From positions 1,240,001-1,304,000 of the forward strand of contig NC_085854.1 in the NCBI RefSeq assembly GCF_020906515.1: 64,000 nt of DNA. The letters are read 5' to 3'. Positions 1-12,400 of the stretch are shown piece by piece. The position numbers and the translations under genes were made by a program. This DNA is from Vanrija pseudolonga. Lineage: Eukaryota > Basidiomycota > Tremellomycetes > Trichosporonales > Trichosporonaceae. Position 1 is the stretch's first letter, and each line of letters begins with the position of its first letter. The notes beneath the pieces are model-generated. The model was not told the origin of the DNA and did no database searches. It saw only the letters and a list, made by a program, of their open reading frames with translations.

Positions 1-933
1 ACACCACTTGCAAAAGGCGACACCACATTCCAGTGTCCATGCACGGCTGCCCACTATACCATCATCCGCTGCCTTGGTTCAGGCACACTGCGTCCCGTTA
101 TGACCGCCCATTACTTTATCAGCTGGTGGGCCGCGTTTTGGACGGCATGGATTTCGGCAGAGGATCTCTGTTCATGAGTCGTTGCGTAAGGCGGCCTCGG
201 CAGCACCGTGCTCATGCACACGCACACACACCACTCTCGTAGAGGTCAGCGGCATGCATGACCGCGCGGCTGGGACGAGTCTCGCGGTACGTTCCTCGAA
301 TCCACGGCACACGGCACATCCAACAGCCAACCCAGCGAACTGCATTGCGAGCGTTGCCCCGCAATCGTCATGTCGAGCGCCAGTGTGACAGCCTTTTCGC
401 CCGTCCGGTGGACTCGAAAGTAATGTAACATGGACACCTGGTCGAGCTGTTTCTGGTGGCGAGCAGGGCTGGGTACAAGTTGGGAGGGCGAGTTCTTGGC
501 TCGACAACTCAATGACCCACAGGTACATGTACTTGGATGCTGGGCACGCTGATGCAAGCTGCTGACCTGCTCGCTCTGATCTGATTGCTTTCTTTGACTC
601 ATCTCCGGCATGGACTCGGTTCGGGGTGGACGGCGACACAGCGAGGGTGCGACGACGGTGGCGAGGGTGAGGAGCAGAAGGGCAGCGAGGAGGGCGTCGA
701 CCCCAGGCTGTAGCGACATTCCAGTGGCGACCGACGGACGAACCCGGCCACCAGCACCACCAGCACCACCAGCAGCCCCAACACCACGACGCAAGACCCA
801 GTCAGCATGCACCAAACAGCCCCAGTTCTCATCATCACAGCGTAAGGCCCAGCTCGCTTCCGCATCAACTCTAACCCCAGCGCATCTCCTCCAGCTCCCA
901 GCACCACCGCAGCTGCCAGCATGCACGTTGAGC
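1..933. other. Upstream region without a convincing gene
   Basis: I see no reliable gene here. Several overlapping open frames exist on both strands, but none shows a recognisable domain, a clear codon preference or matching splice signals. The right end is probably the promoter and 5' leader of the arrestin gene that starts at 934. Confidence 0.5.
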
Positions 934-2351
934 ATGGCGTTCCAAGCGACGAGCGGGGCAGTGGACCTCCCGCCAGCCTTTTACGTGAGTTCCTCCTGGG
1001 TGTGGCACTTTCCACAAGTGGCGCCGATCCTTCGACTTTGATTGAACTCTGTTTATTTTTGTTGTTATTGTGGTTCGTGGCTCACGTACTGACGGCCCGC
1101 CAGCCCCGACAACCTATCCCCACGCTCCTCACGCTCGAGCTCGCGCGCAACTCGCACCTCGCGCACGCGCTGCGCCCGCAGCTGACGATGAGCATGGTCG
1201 GCACGCTGCGGCTCGGCGCGGCGCCGCCCCAGACCATCATCTACGTGTCCGTGTCGCTCGAGCAGGGCCTGGCGCTGTGGGCGCGCGATGCGGCGGTGGC
1301 GCACGCCGCCGAGGGCGACGCCAACGAGAGCGACCCCACCACCATGCAGCGCATGCCGGGCGGGACGTACACCCTGCCTCTGAGCGTGCAGGTGCCCGCT
1401 ACGCCGCGCCTGCCGCCGAGCTTCGCCGTCCCCGGGGCGCACTTTGCCGTGTCGTACGCGCTCGAGGTCGCGCTGACTGTCGACGCTGGCGCTGCCGGCG
1501 GGCGGGTAGTCCTCGCGCACGCCGCGCGCAGCTTCGACATGCTGCCCGAGACGCTGCCGACCCCGCCGCCAGCAGAAGTGTGCCATGCGCTCTGGGTGCC
1601 CGGCGCCGTTGGTGACGGCGCAGCAGCGGCTCGGTGGCGCCTGACCCCGAGCCTGCCGACGTCGACGTACTCGCCGACGTCGAGCATTCCGCTTCAGCTA
1701 CGCATCGAGCCGCCACCAGAAGGGAGCGCACGGCGCGCGCTCGTCCGCGTGTCGCTCGTGCGGCGTGAACGCTCCGACGCGCAGCGCGCCACGATCGACG
1801 TGTCCTCCGCGTGGGGGTGGGTCCGCCCAGCAGCCGGCACGGCGACGACCGTGCGCTACGCTCTGCCGATCATGACGGCCGCGACGTGGGCGCACGGGTT
1901 CAGCACGGTGCTGAATGTCGACGCGGCGCACGGGTCAGGGGGGGGCATGACGGTCATCGTGTCGTCGACGTTCCACCTGCTCGTGCAGGCCGTGTTTCTG
2001 GCCGACGACGAGGCTCTGGGCGCCTGGTTCGAGGAACTGGGCGAGCAGCCTTTCGAATCAGGCCAGTTCTCGCGGGCGCGGGCCGGCGCAGCGGACGACA
2101 AGGCGGCATGGGACGCCCTCGTAGCGCGCCACTCCGCGGCCCAACGTACCCTCTCCTTGCCCGTCATCCTCGGGTCAGTCTCAGAGCCCCGTGGCGCCCT
2201 GCACGCGTACCACTGGTCCGACCTCCTCCTCGGCGCAGACGGCTCCGCGGGCCGCATGGTCGAGGGCGAGGCCTTCAGCTCCGAGGACGGGTGGATGTGC
2301 GCGCCGCCTACATACTCGCAGGCATTGGACGACATCCCCTATGTGTATTAA
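934..2351 (+). CDS. Alpha-arrestin-like trafficking adaptor
   Basis: Predicted 432-residue protein from two exons (934-984 and 1104-2351). The 119-nt intron has GTGAGT, an internal TACTGAC and ends CCGCCAG; both sides are in phase 0, giving the join AFY|PRQPIP. The body is beta-rich with an arrestin-N-like opening (PTLLTLEL, then a GTLRLG strand). The C-terminus carries a PPTY motif about 15 residues from the end, as in alpha-arrestins that recruit Rsp5/Nedd4 ubiquitin ligases through PY motifs. By family knowledge it would adapt the ligase to plasma-membrane transporters; the cargo is unknown. The ATG at 934 was chosen because it gives a phase-0 first exon. The upstream ATG at 921 is in another frame relative to the splice. 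Confidence 0.72.
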
Positions 2352-2477
2352 ATAGTAGATGAGAGGACGTTGTTGCATGGTCGCGCGTCGGTGTCTCACT
2401 CGAAGTCGCCACTCACTACATCTAAACGACGTCACACATCATTCACTTTACTTCTCCCCTCACCGACTCAACCACCC

Positions 2478-2971
2478 ATGGGCTCGTCGATCTTAATCAT
2501 GGGCCGTGAGTACCACCTCTGGAAGGCAAGTGCCTGCGGCTGACCACCACAGCCTCGCTCTACGCCCTCTCGAGCGCCTGCTCCCAATACACACACCCTC
2601 GTCGTGCTCATCAACACCCCCACCCTCCTGGCCCGCCGCACACGCTCGCCGAGGACCTTGCGGCCGTGATCCGCCACCACCACCCGCACCTCGCGCCCGA
2701 CGACGTCGCCATGCTCGTGGACATGGTGCAGGCGCTCGTCGAACTTGGACAACGCGACCGCGCCCAGCTGGTCCGCGTGCTCGGTCTTCTCCAACAGTTC
2801 GTCGCCGAGTTCGAGCGCGGTGACAACGAGCGCAGGGCCGCCGTCCTCCGCGAGCTCGCCGGAGGCTTTATGCCCCACGACGTGCGTACCGCCGCCGAGG
2901 CCGTTCTCGACGACTCTGAGGACGGTCCCCAGGTGGCGGACGCGTCGCACCAGCAGCAGCAGCAGCAGTGA
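2478..2971 (+). CDS. Small poly-Q-tailed protein of unknown function
   Basis: Two exons (2478-2505 and 2553-2971) joined over a 47-nt GTGAGT...CACAG intron give an open frame of 148 residues. The N-terminus is short and hydrophobic (MGSSILIMG), followed by a His/Pro-rich stretch. A helical, charged middle part contains VAMLVDMVQALVELGQ and LRELAGGFMPHD, and the protein ends in six glutamines coded by a CAG run at about 2951-2968. I do not recognise a family. The combined exon length is an exact multiple of three and the main exon uses the codon style of the neighbours, so I think the gene is real. The His/Pro-rich part could be mis-spliced. Confidence 0.5.
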
Positions 2972-3119
2972 GGGTGAGGGTGAGGGTGTTGGCAACGGTG
3001 CGCAAGCACGAACGAGCAGAGTAGATAGCAACAAGTGATGCAACTTCATCGCCAGATGCCGACACTTCATTTCATTTCGTCACTCTCCATGAACAACTAC
3101 CTATTTTGTGCAATGAAGC

Positions 3120-6100
3120 TTAGATACCCAAGCGGATAAGCTGCTTGACTCCAGGCGCCCAGTGGCTCGTATCCGTAGTAGCCGTAGTCAACAGGTCAAC
3201 GTGAACTGCGAGCGCAGCATTCGGGTCGCGAGCACCAATGAACTGGACAATCTGGTTGAGCTTGCCAATCGTTTCTGGTCCGAGCGCGTCGTTGTTGAGC
3301 TCGTCAAAGAGAATGTTGAGGCGGCGGTCAGTGTCGCCCACAATCTTCTTCACGTGGGGAGGAAGGTCCGCCTGCTTGACCCGGTTCAACTCGCCCGACA
3401 AGGCCTCGTACACCGGGCGCGACTGCGCAGGGATGTGGGACCGGTCACCGGCAGGATGCCTGGGCTGAGCGGGAGGAGATGGGGCAGCGGCTGGGGGCGG
3501 GGTCGCAGCGTGGGGAGGGCGGGGGCCGGCACGTCCAGGAGGAGGCGGGCCGCCCAACCTCGCGCCGGGGGGCGGAGGAGGAGGGCTTACGGCGCCGCCA
3601 AACGAGTTGGGAGGCTGGCGTCCACCGGGACCCAATGGCGAGAGCGCGCGGGGGGGAGGGCCACCGACGACACCAGGGGGAGGAGGGCCGGCCCTCACTG
3701 TTCCACGAGGGGGCGGGGGTCGCGCCGCGGCAGGGGGTGGGGCGAAGCGCGGGGGAGACTGCGGGGCGGCGACCGCAGGTGGCTGCGAGAGGAATGGCTG
3801 CTGGATAGCAGCAGGCGGAGGCGGCGGTGGCGGCGAGGCAGGGGAGCTGCGGGATGCCGGGCGAGGTCCCCCCTTGGGAGGGGGAGGAACGACACCAGGC
3901 GGCCCTCGACCAGGTGGGGGAGGAAGCGTGTTGCTGGTGTTGCCCTGAGGAGGTCCGTATGGCGAGGGAGCCTGCTCCGCCATGGGGAACGGCGAGGTGA
4001 TCGCCGCAGGCTTGGGCGTTTCCCTTGCAGCGCTGGCGGGGCGCTTGGGAGGGGCAAGCGAAGGAGCGTCGTTCCAGCCTGACAGATCACGGCGCTGAGC
4101 GGCCGGCAGCAAGGGCTCGCCAGTCTCCGGGTTCACCGCCCGAGGGGGAGGAGGAGGAATGGTCGCCGCTCCGGGGCCATAGGATGACGTGGGGTAGTTG
4201 AACTGCCCCTGGGGCTCAGGCGGCCCATAGCCGTTGGAGTTAAACGTCTGCGGCGCGTAGCCGGTAGGGTTGTAAGGCGAGGGCTGCTGAGTCGGCTGAG
4301 GAGGTCCGTAGGGGTTTGTGCTGGTGGGGGCAGGAGCGTACGGGCCCGTCGCCGCTGCCGTCGGGGCGTATGGGCCTGAGGCCGCAGGAGGAGCCCTGGC
4401 AGCGGGGTAGGGGTTGGACGGCGCCGGCTGGTATGGAGCTGGAGCAGCTGGCTGGAATGAAGTGGGGGCCGGAGCATAGTTGTTGTACGAGTTGACGGCT
4501 GGGTACTTCTGGGCCGACGGGCCACCGGCAGACTTGGTGCTGACGAAGCTCTTGGACGACTGGCCTGGCTTCTGCTCCGAGACCCCTGCGGCAACAAAGA
4601 CGCGCTCCCTTGCCTTGTCGAGAGCAAGACCGCCGGTGCCAACGTAGTCCTTGGGGGTCTGCTGCACGTACTTGGCCGCGATATCGACGAGGCCCTGGGT
4701 GGCAAGGAGGTCGGCGTACTCGTAGAATCTGTCGTAGAGACCGGACAGGGCGTACGTGCGAGCGCCAGCTTCGGTGGTAGACGATGAGTTCGAGAGATCC
4801 TTGTCAACGTAGCCAGTCGCCGCCTTGAACACGGCAACCTTCTCGATGAAGGTCTGGAGCGCATTGGCATGGGCCGAGTAACGAGGGGCATCAGTGGCAG
4901 CGGCCTCCTCCTCGGACATCTCGTCGATCCAGATGGAAACGACGTGCTCGAGGTTGCGAGCAGCGAGGTAGCAGAGGGTGGCGTCCTGACGCGCAGTCTT
5001 GGCAGCCTCCTTGTTCTCGGGGCTGTCCGACGCGGCGAGGAGCTGCCACTTGAACTGCAGGCGGCGGCCGAGCTGGTCGGCCAGGTTGGCAAAGTCGGCC
5101 TCCTTGGCAAAAGTGCACAGAACGACAAAGACGACGCGCCACTCGCCGAGATCGGCGTTCTGCACAATGTCGACAAGGTCCTCGGTGACGATGGACTGGA
5201 ACACGCGCAGGAAGGGGTGCGCCATGGTGCGGCGGGCAAAGTAAGCCTTCTGGGTCTGCTGCAGCAGCTCGGGGCCGCCACGAACAGCAAGAAGGAGGGC
5301 GTCGGCAAAGCGCTCCGACGCCATGCAGAGGTCAACAGCCGAGGAGAAGTCACCAAGGACCAGGGCCTGGGTAATGAGCTTGTCGACATCCGACTCGCCA
5401 GGAGGGTAGATGTGGAAGGTGTTGTCCTTGCCAATGTTCTCGGAGCGAACCGACGAGGGGCCAGAGCCGACAGTGGCCGCCACCGACGAGTCGGGAGGCG
5501 CGTTCAGGTGGGGGACGATGTTGTCCAGCGCAGGGTTGCGGAGGGTGCCGCCCTGAGCGATGGACGAGAAAAAGTCGGGTTCGTCACCAGTAGCGACAGG
5601 GGTGCCGGGGCCGCTGCTGCTAAACAGGTTGGCGGCTGCGCTCGAAGAGGTGGGGGTCGTCTCCTTCTCCTCCTCGTCCTCAGCCTTCACCTCGGGCACC
5701 TTAGGGAGCTCAGAGGGCGACTCCTTGGGAGGCGCGAGCTTCTTGACGGCCTCGGCAACCTTGGTAGCAACCTCCTCCTTGGAGAAGCCGAGGAGCGTGA
5801 TGAGGTCCTCGCGCGAGTTGGTGCGGAAGAGAGTCTGCAGCGCCTTCCAGGCGGCGTCCTCCGACTTGTTGCTGGCAAACTCGGCCAGCTTCTCCTTGTC
5901 ACCAGCGGTCTCATCGAGCGACTTGGCGCGCTCGATGATCGAGTCCTCGGTGATGATCTGGCGGAGGTGGACCACACCGCTCTGGTGCTTGCCGGCGGCG
6001 TCGGGGAGGTTGGAGACGCTGGCGAGGAGACCACCGTAGCCAAAGGTGGCCGATACGGGACGGCGCATCCACTTTGGCGCCTGCGTCAACGACTGGACGT

Positions 6101-7411
6101 TGGCGCGGTCGTCGCTCGCGCTCGTCTGACCGAGGGAGCTGAAGATGTCCTCGGCGGTGGCCGTGTCGGGGAGGGCGGGGGCGGCGGGCTCCTCGTCGCG
6201 CGTAGCCTGGAGAGAGTGGATGCCGATGTGGCCATCGAACGACGCCGTGGCGAGGATGTTGGGGTTGCTGGGGCACCACGAAGTCTGGAAAGGCCAGTCA
6301 CTGGTGGTGGGAAGCTGAACGAGTTAGTAGAAGTCTTCTTGCTTGCACGTACCTCGCCAACAATGTCGCCAGTCTGGGGGTTCCAGAGAAGCGTGCGGTT
6401 GTCCTTGGCGCTCGAGACGAGGAGGTCGGGGTCCTGCTTGCACCACGACACCGAAAGCACGCCCTTGGTGTGGCCCGACAGGATGCGCTCGGGGGCGCGC
6501 GTGTTGCGGAGATCCCAGAGCATGATGATGGGCGACTCGTCGTCTTCCGAGGCAGTAATGAGACGAGTGCCCTGCTCAGGGTGCCAGCAGACATCGCTCA
6601 TGCCACGGCGCTTGCCGATCTGCTGTCCAGCAAAACGACCCGAGACGTCGCCCTTGGCGGCACCGCCGCCGTACTGGAGGCTGACGACCTCCTTGCCGGC
6701 CTTGAGATCCCAGACCGAGGTGTATCCCGACGAGGACGACGCGGCAAACACACGCGACACGGTCGTGTTCCACTGGAGGGCAGTGATCTCGTTGAGCTTG
6801 GTCGAGAGCTGTCCAGGAGGGATGGGCTTGGAGGGGTTATTCAAGTCGGTGATGAAGAGCTGGCGTCAGTGTGAGTGCGACGAGGCGGCCTCACCTCGGC
6901 GTTGATGGCGCCCGAGAGCAAGAGGTTCTTCTGGATCGGGTTGAAGTCGAGGCCGCGGACCGGACCAGTGTGGAGCTGGTCGTTCTTGAAGATCTGGGCA
7001 TCTCCGCCGTCGAGCAGCTTGGTGGGGTCGTAGAGGTAGAGCTCGCCCGTCTCCATACCGGCAGCGATGACGCCGCGTCCCGAGGCGGTCGCGCCGGGCT
7101 GAGACCAGGCAAGGCGGTTGAACCTGGCATTGTTAGTGCACGCGACAAGGCGGACATGGCGGCGCTCACCTGCTCGACACGGTGACGCTGCCCTCGGGCT
7201 TGTTCTGGCCCTTTGCGCCGAGACGGTAGCCCTGGGGCGAGTCATCCTTCTCGGATTCGAAGAGCTTGGGTGCCCAGATCTCGAGCTGCGAGTCGTTGCT
7301 GAAGCTCTCGTCGAGGGCGCCGGCGACGGCGCCGGTGACGATGAGCGGCACCGACGACGGCGAAGGGTCCCACGCGAACGTCGCTGTGCGCGAGATGTCC
7401 TTGAGCTTCAT
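3120..7411 (-). CDS. SEC31: COPII outer-coat subunit Sec31
   Basis: Four exons (7411-7170, 7123-6895, 6859-6353, 6314-3120) give about 1,390 residues; all phases close exactly. The N-terminal half is a WD40 propeller (motifs such as LYDPTKLL, VWDLKAGKEV, LWDLRNTRAPERI, GHIGIHSL), as in Sec31, starting MKLKDISRTA. An alpha-solenoid with helices around ALVLGDFSSAVDLCMASERFADALLLA follows. Then comes a long Pro/Gly/Tyr-rich linker (about 3450-4500 on the plus strand) of the kind that binds Sec23 and activates Sar1, and a helical C-terminal domain ending LIRLGI. Role by family: with Sec13 it builds the outer cage of ER-to-Golgi COPII vesicles. It is transcribed divergently from RRP9 with about 400 bp between the starts. 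Confidence 0.95.
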
Positions 7412-7811
7412 GCTGCCGGACGGGGTGTGGGGAGTTGTGTGTAAAGGAGTGGGAGGACGTGGATGATGATGGAGATGGAGGGGGTGCACAGATGGGCCAG
7501 CCTGTAGGGTCGCGGCGCGGTGGTGGTAGTGGTGCATGCTGTCACCAGTGAGCAGCCAGCCAGCCAGCCAGCAGCCAGCGTGCATCGTGGCATGGCGTGC
7601 GTGGCACAAGAAGCGCGTCACTGGTTGGAGGCGGCATAGATAGGGATGCCTAGGAGTGGCGCGCCTAGTTTCTCTTGACATCAGGCCCACTAACCACGTG
7701 CCAACCATCCTCTTTCGTGCCTTAAGATTCAAAAGTTCAAACGACCATCATCGCCGCCGACAACAGCCAACGAGCTCATCTTGCATCACCCCCACCCACC
7801 ACCACGACACC
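7412..7811. promoter_or_regulatory. Divergent promoter region of SEC31 and RRP9
   Basis: This gap of about 400 bp separates two outward-facing start codons and must hold both promoters. It contains a short CAGCCAGC repeat near 7553-7575. I recognise no specific operator. Confidence 0.5.
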
Positions 7812-9307
7812 ATGCCGGACGCCTTCTTCCAGTCACAAAAGAAGCGCAAGCGGCCCAACCGTGCGGGCGGGTCGTCCTCGCGCCCGGCGCCGCGCAAGCC
7901 CAGGGCAGCGGCGCGGGACGAGGAGCTCGCGTCCGACGACGAGGCCGGCGCGGCCAACATCGAGATCGACGACATGGACTTTACGGCCGGCAGGCGGCCG
8001 GCGGCGCTCGACGACGATGAGTTTGTCGACACGAACGAGACGGCGGCGGAGAAGCGTGTGCGGCTGGCAAGGGGATACCTTGACAAGGTCCGCCAGGACA
8101 TTGAGGAGGGTGGGTGTCGCCTGAATTGGGCTGGGCTGACGATGCAGAACACGCAGAGGACGATTTCGACGCAGCCGAGATCGACAAGGAGCTGATTGCG
8201 TCGCGTCTGCGCCAGGAGGTCGACGAGGCCGAGGGCCGGATCCACCGCTTTGTGTCGTCGGCAGAGGTGACGGCGTCGCGCTTCGCGTCGACGCAGCACG
8301 TGCCGACCGGTGTGGCGATGACGGCGACTGGGCAGGTGTACGTGTCGACCAAGAACGGGAGCGTGCTGCGCTTCGACCGCGCGACGCTTAAGAGCCCCAG
8401 CCGGCTGCCGGGCGGGGAGCACAAGGGCGCCATCTACGCCGTCGCCGCGAGCGAGGACGGCAAGTGGGTCGTGACGGGCGGGGCGGACAAGCTCGTCGGC
8501 GTGTGGCGCGACGGCGAGTGGGTGACCGGCATGCGGGGGCACAAGGACGCCGTGTCGTCTGTCGTGTTCCCGCCGCTCGCGAACCAGTCGGCACACGTGC
8601 TGTCGGCGAGTTTGGGCCGGCACCTGGCGCTGCACTCGCTGTCCACGCTCTCGGCGCTCGACACGTTCTTCGGCCACCAGGACGCCGTGCCGTCCGTGTC
8701 GGCACTCAAGCCCACCGCGGCCGTCACGGCCGGCGGGCGCGACCGCACCTGCCGCTGGTGGAAGGTCGAGGAGGAGGTGCAGCTCGTGCTCCGGTCGGGC
8801 GGCAAGACGCGGGACGGCGAGCGCGAGTACGTGGAGGGCAGCGTGGATGTTGTGTGCGCGCTCGACGACTCGCACTTTGTTTCTGGCGGCGACACCGGCA
8901 CGATCTGTCTCTGGAGCACAGGCAAGAAGAAACCCATCTACTCCAAGGTGCTCGCACACGGCACCGATACCGACGGCCACAACAGCCTCGTCGAGTCGAC
9001 GAAGGAGCCCGCACCCCGCTGGATCACGGCGTTGGCCGCCCTGCGCGGCACAAATCTCTTCGCGTCCGGCTCGTGGGACGGCCACGTCCGCTTGTGGGCC
9101 ATGGACGCCGAGCTGCGGACGTTCAAGCCCGCCGGCGAGTTTGAGCTCGGCGGCTTTGTGAATGCGCTCCAGATCCTCCAGCTCGACGACACCATTGTCC
9201 TCACCGCCGCTGTCGGCCGCGAGCCACGACTCGGCCGCTGGATCTCGCTCAAGAAGGCCCGCAACGGCCTCTTTGTCGCCAGTCTCGACATCAAGTCGGA
9301 CGTGTAA
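7812..9307 (+). CDS. RRP9: U3 snoRNP WD40 protein Rrp9 (U3-55K)
   Basis: Two exons (7812-8109 and 8148-9307; 38-nt GTGGGT...GCAG intron) give 485 residues. The N-terminus is basic, with a nuclear-signal-like QKKRKRPN, followed by an acidic segment and AAEKRVRLARGYLDKVRQDIE, a hallmark helix of Rrp9/U3-55K. A WD40 propeller follows (HKGAIYAVAASEDGKWVVTGGADK, GHKDAVSSVVF, FVSGGDTGTICLWS, FASGSWDGHVRLW). By family knowledge it is the U3-specific protein that binds the box B/C motif of U3 snoRNA in the small-subunit processome, acting in 18S rRNA maturation in the nucleolus. Length fits the family (yeast Rrp9 is somewhat longer). Confidence 0.92.
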
Positions 9308-9428
9308 ACTACCCACTTCACCACCCCCCAATGTAATATGTCATCCAGTATCCATGCATACGGCGTTCCTGGCAATGTGGTTAGAGGTGCTATAAACAAG
9401 ATGCAGGGTATGGGCATGTGGCTTCATA

Positions 9429-12400
9429 TTAATGCTCATCATGGTGGGGTTGGAAGACAATCGTGGTGTCGTGCTCGCCGGCATCGTCGTCGTCTTCGTG
9501 GTGGTACTCGGAGCCGGCCGAGAGCTCGGAAATGGCTTCGAGGTGGGATTGGAGGTCGGCCTCCAAGTCGTCGTCAGTCTCCTCGGCGTGGTGGGACGAC
9601 TTGGAGGGAGAGTACGGCGAGTCGTCGGCAATGTCGCTGAACGTGCCGTCCCTGCCATCCGCAGGGCTGCTTTCTTCCGGCGACAAGTGGAAGTAGTCGG
9701 GCGTGCCGCTGTGGGGACGGGTCGACGCACCGTCGTGCGGCTCGTCGTTGAAGTCGCCGCCCAAGATGGATGGGATCGACTCGGGGCTCTTGAAGCCGCT
9801 GGGCATGGGGCTCGGAGTCACAGGTAAAGAAATGTCGTCGGCTCCTTCCGGGCTCTTGGCGCCGTTGGGCGCCGGACTCTCGAAGATGTTCATCATCATC
9901 TTCTGGGCTAAGGAGCCAAAGTCGACATCCTGCGAACCCATGTTCGGCAGCATAAAGTCGCTGAAGTCGGTGTTGGCAGGCAGGGGAGAGGGAGGAGGAG
10001 CTGGCTGGCGACGCTCGCGCTTGATGCGTGGCGTACCCTCCAGCTTGAGGCGTTGCAGCCGTGCTTCGATGAGGTTGTTCTCCGAAGAAGTAGAGGCGCC
10101 AGTCGGCTGCGGCGTGAGGGCCGCTCGGGCAGCGGCACGACGCTCGCGCAAAGCGACCTCCTCCTGGCGGGCACGGTTTGCCTGCCGACAGAACTTGTAG
10201 GAGGAGGTAAAGGTCCGGAAGATGCCAAAGAACTCTTGGCTCTGCAGTCGCCTTCCGTGCTCTTCTCCTTCGCCATAGTACGTCTCAACGTCGCGCAGGC
10301 CCTTCTCCGCGTTGATAATGCCATCGCGGAGCGTCTGCATGTCGTCCTCGGCGGCAGCGGAGAAGCGGAACATCTTCCGGGTGTAGCCATCCTTGTCGGT
10401 CTCGAAATTGGACTCGAGCGACTGGCGAATGCTGCGGATCTCGTCCAGCATCTGCTTGGATGTCGCCTGCATGTCGGAGAAGTTGACTCGGCTGGCATCA
10501 GACGGCTTCTCAAGCTCCTGGAGGAAGCCTTCGAGCTCTGGGAAGTGCGTAGACACTGTTCGCTCCAGGAAGTGCAAGAGGTTCTGTCCATTCGACGATT
10601 TCGTGTCGACCAGCTTGTTGATCGAACCAATCTTGAATCCATAGGCGCCACCGGCAAAGTTGGTTCCATTGAGGTAGTTGCCCATGGTAAGAATGACGTT
10701 CATGAGCTGCTGGAACTTCCTGGCGCCGCGCAGATCCTGACAAGCGACAATAAGGAGGTCGAGACTCTGTTGCAGAAGCTCGACGTTCTGGGCGAACCGC
10801 ACCTGGAACAGCATACCCTTGACACGATCGGCGAGGTGAGGCACCTGAATAAGGCGAACCATGAGGCGATCGGCAGGGTGCAGCAGTTCCAACTCTGCCT
10901 CAGAATCGGCCGAGTGTGTGAGGAGCTTGCCTCGCTGGAGATGTAAGCATAATCCAATACTAAGGTTCTTACGTCGTCATCGTTCGGAAGCACACCGCGC
11001 AGCTCGTGGAGGAACGTCTCCGAGCAGAGGTCCTTGTTGAAGTTGGCAATGGCGTCGCTGAGCTTCTCGGGCGGCATGAAGCTCTTGGCCGTCGAACCGG
11101 CCATCAAGATTTCGATGCGCTTTCTGTGCTCAGGCGCAAGCACACTGAGAAGCTCCGTCTCCTTCTTCTTCTTGACGGCATCGTAGATGATTTCCCTTGC
11201 CTTGAACTCGTCCTCGATCTCCGACCAGAGGTTGGCAGCCTTCATGCGCTGGACAAGTTCCTCCTCGGCGACGGGCGCCTCGGGCTCCGACCAGACAGTC
11301 CGCTGGAGCTGAGCCTTGGAGACCTTGTCCCACTGAAGTTGCTTCATCTTCTTGGAGGCCACCATGGCGACGTTCTTGCGCGAGTCATTGACACCGTGGA
11401 ACAGCGAGCCGATAGGCGCGTTCGGCGCGCGCGACACGGCGGCGCTGCCGAAGGGCCCACGAGGTGGTGGAGGCGCGTCCGGAGTGCGCGGTGGGGGCGT
11501 GCCAGCCTTGTTGAGCTTGGCACCCGCTCTGATACCCGCAAGTAACCCGGCCATGCCTGCAGGGGCACCTTGGGGCAAGCCAGCACCAGGCGGAGGAGGA
11601 GGTGGTGGTGGTGGGGGCGGTGGGGGAGGACCTCCTTCCGCTGAAGGGAGCTTTGCCGATCGAATGCCAGCCAGTAACCCTGCCGGCAATCCAGGTGGTC
11701 CAGGTGGAGGTGGTGGCGGAGGTGGCGGCGGAGGAGGAGGAGGTGGAGGTGGTGGCGGAGGTGGCGGTGGGGCGGCAGTGCCAGGGGCAGCTGAGGCAAC
11801 GCCGTTAGCGCCGGTAGAGCCAGGCGCACCAGACACACCAGATACTCCAGCTGCCTCCTGAGCTTCAGCCTCGGCGGCCTTGATCTCGTCATCCTCGTCA
11901 AGAGTAGGAAGGGCAGGAGCAGCAGCAGGAAGGTAGTCGTCCGGCTCGTTGGAGCCGGCGCGTATTGTCCTGGCTCGGCTGAGTACCTGGGCTGAGAAGC
12001 TATCCCTGGCAGACAAGGATCGGCTGGCTGGGTCGACACCTCCACCACTAATGTAGGCGAGGTCAGACAGCGCGTCGTGGTCCTCGCCAAGGTTGACAAT
12101 GGCTGGCGCAGATGAACTGCGAGCAATTGCACGATAACGCAGCTCCTCCAAGAACTTGTGCTGCTGCTCGACGCCAGAGCTTGTTGGGCTCCTCGGCGAG
12201 CTGCGTAAGATGGACTTCTCCTGGATCGGAGGAGCATTCGGAGCGTGGCGCCGCTCGTGTCTCGTGCTTCGCGACGATGACCCAGCAGGGAAGCGAACAG
12301 GCGACTGTGTTTGGTCAACCAATGCCCAGTGCAACAATGGACTCACGACTTTGTCTGCTCCCTGAGCCAACGAGTTCTCAATGTGAGCGCGAACATGGTC

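Noticed and set aside
246-1015. Two overlapping minus-strand open frames with hydrophobic stretches upstream of the arrestin gene
   Set aside because: The hydrophobic run (VVVLGLLVVLVVLV) comes from a GGT/GGTGCTGGT-like repeat in the DNA, there are no matching splice signals, and the frames overlap the arrestin first exon. Not supported as a gene.
4869-6905. Open frame of 678 codons on the plus strand opposite SEC31
   Set aside because: Antisense shadow of the same kind. It crosses the SEC31 introns without regard to them and has no recognisable protein features.
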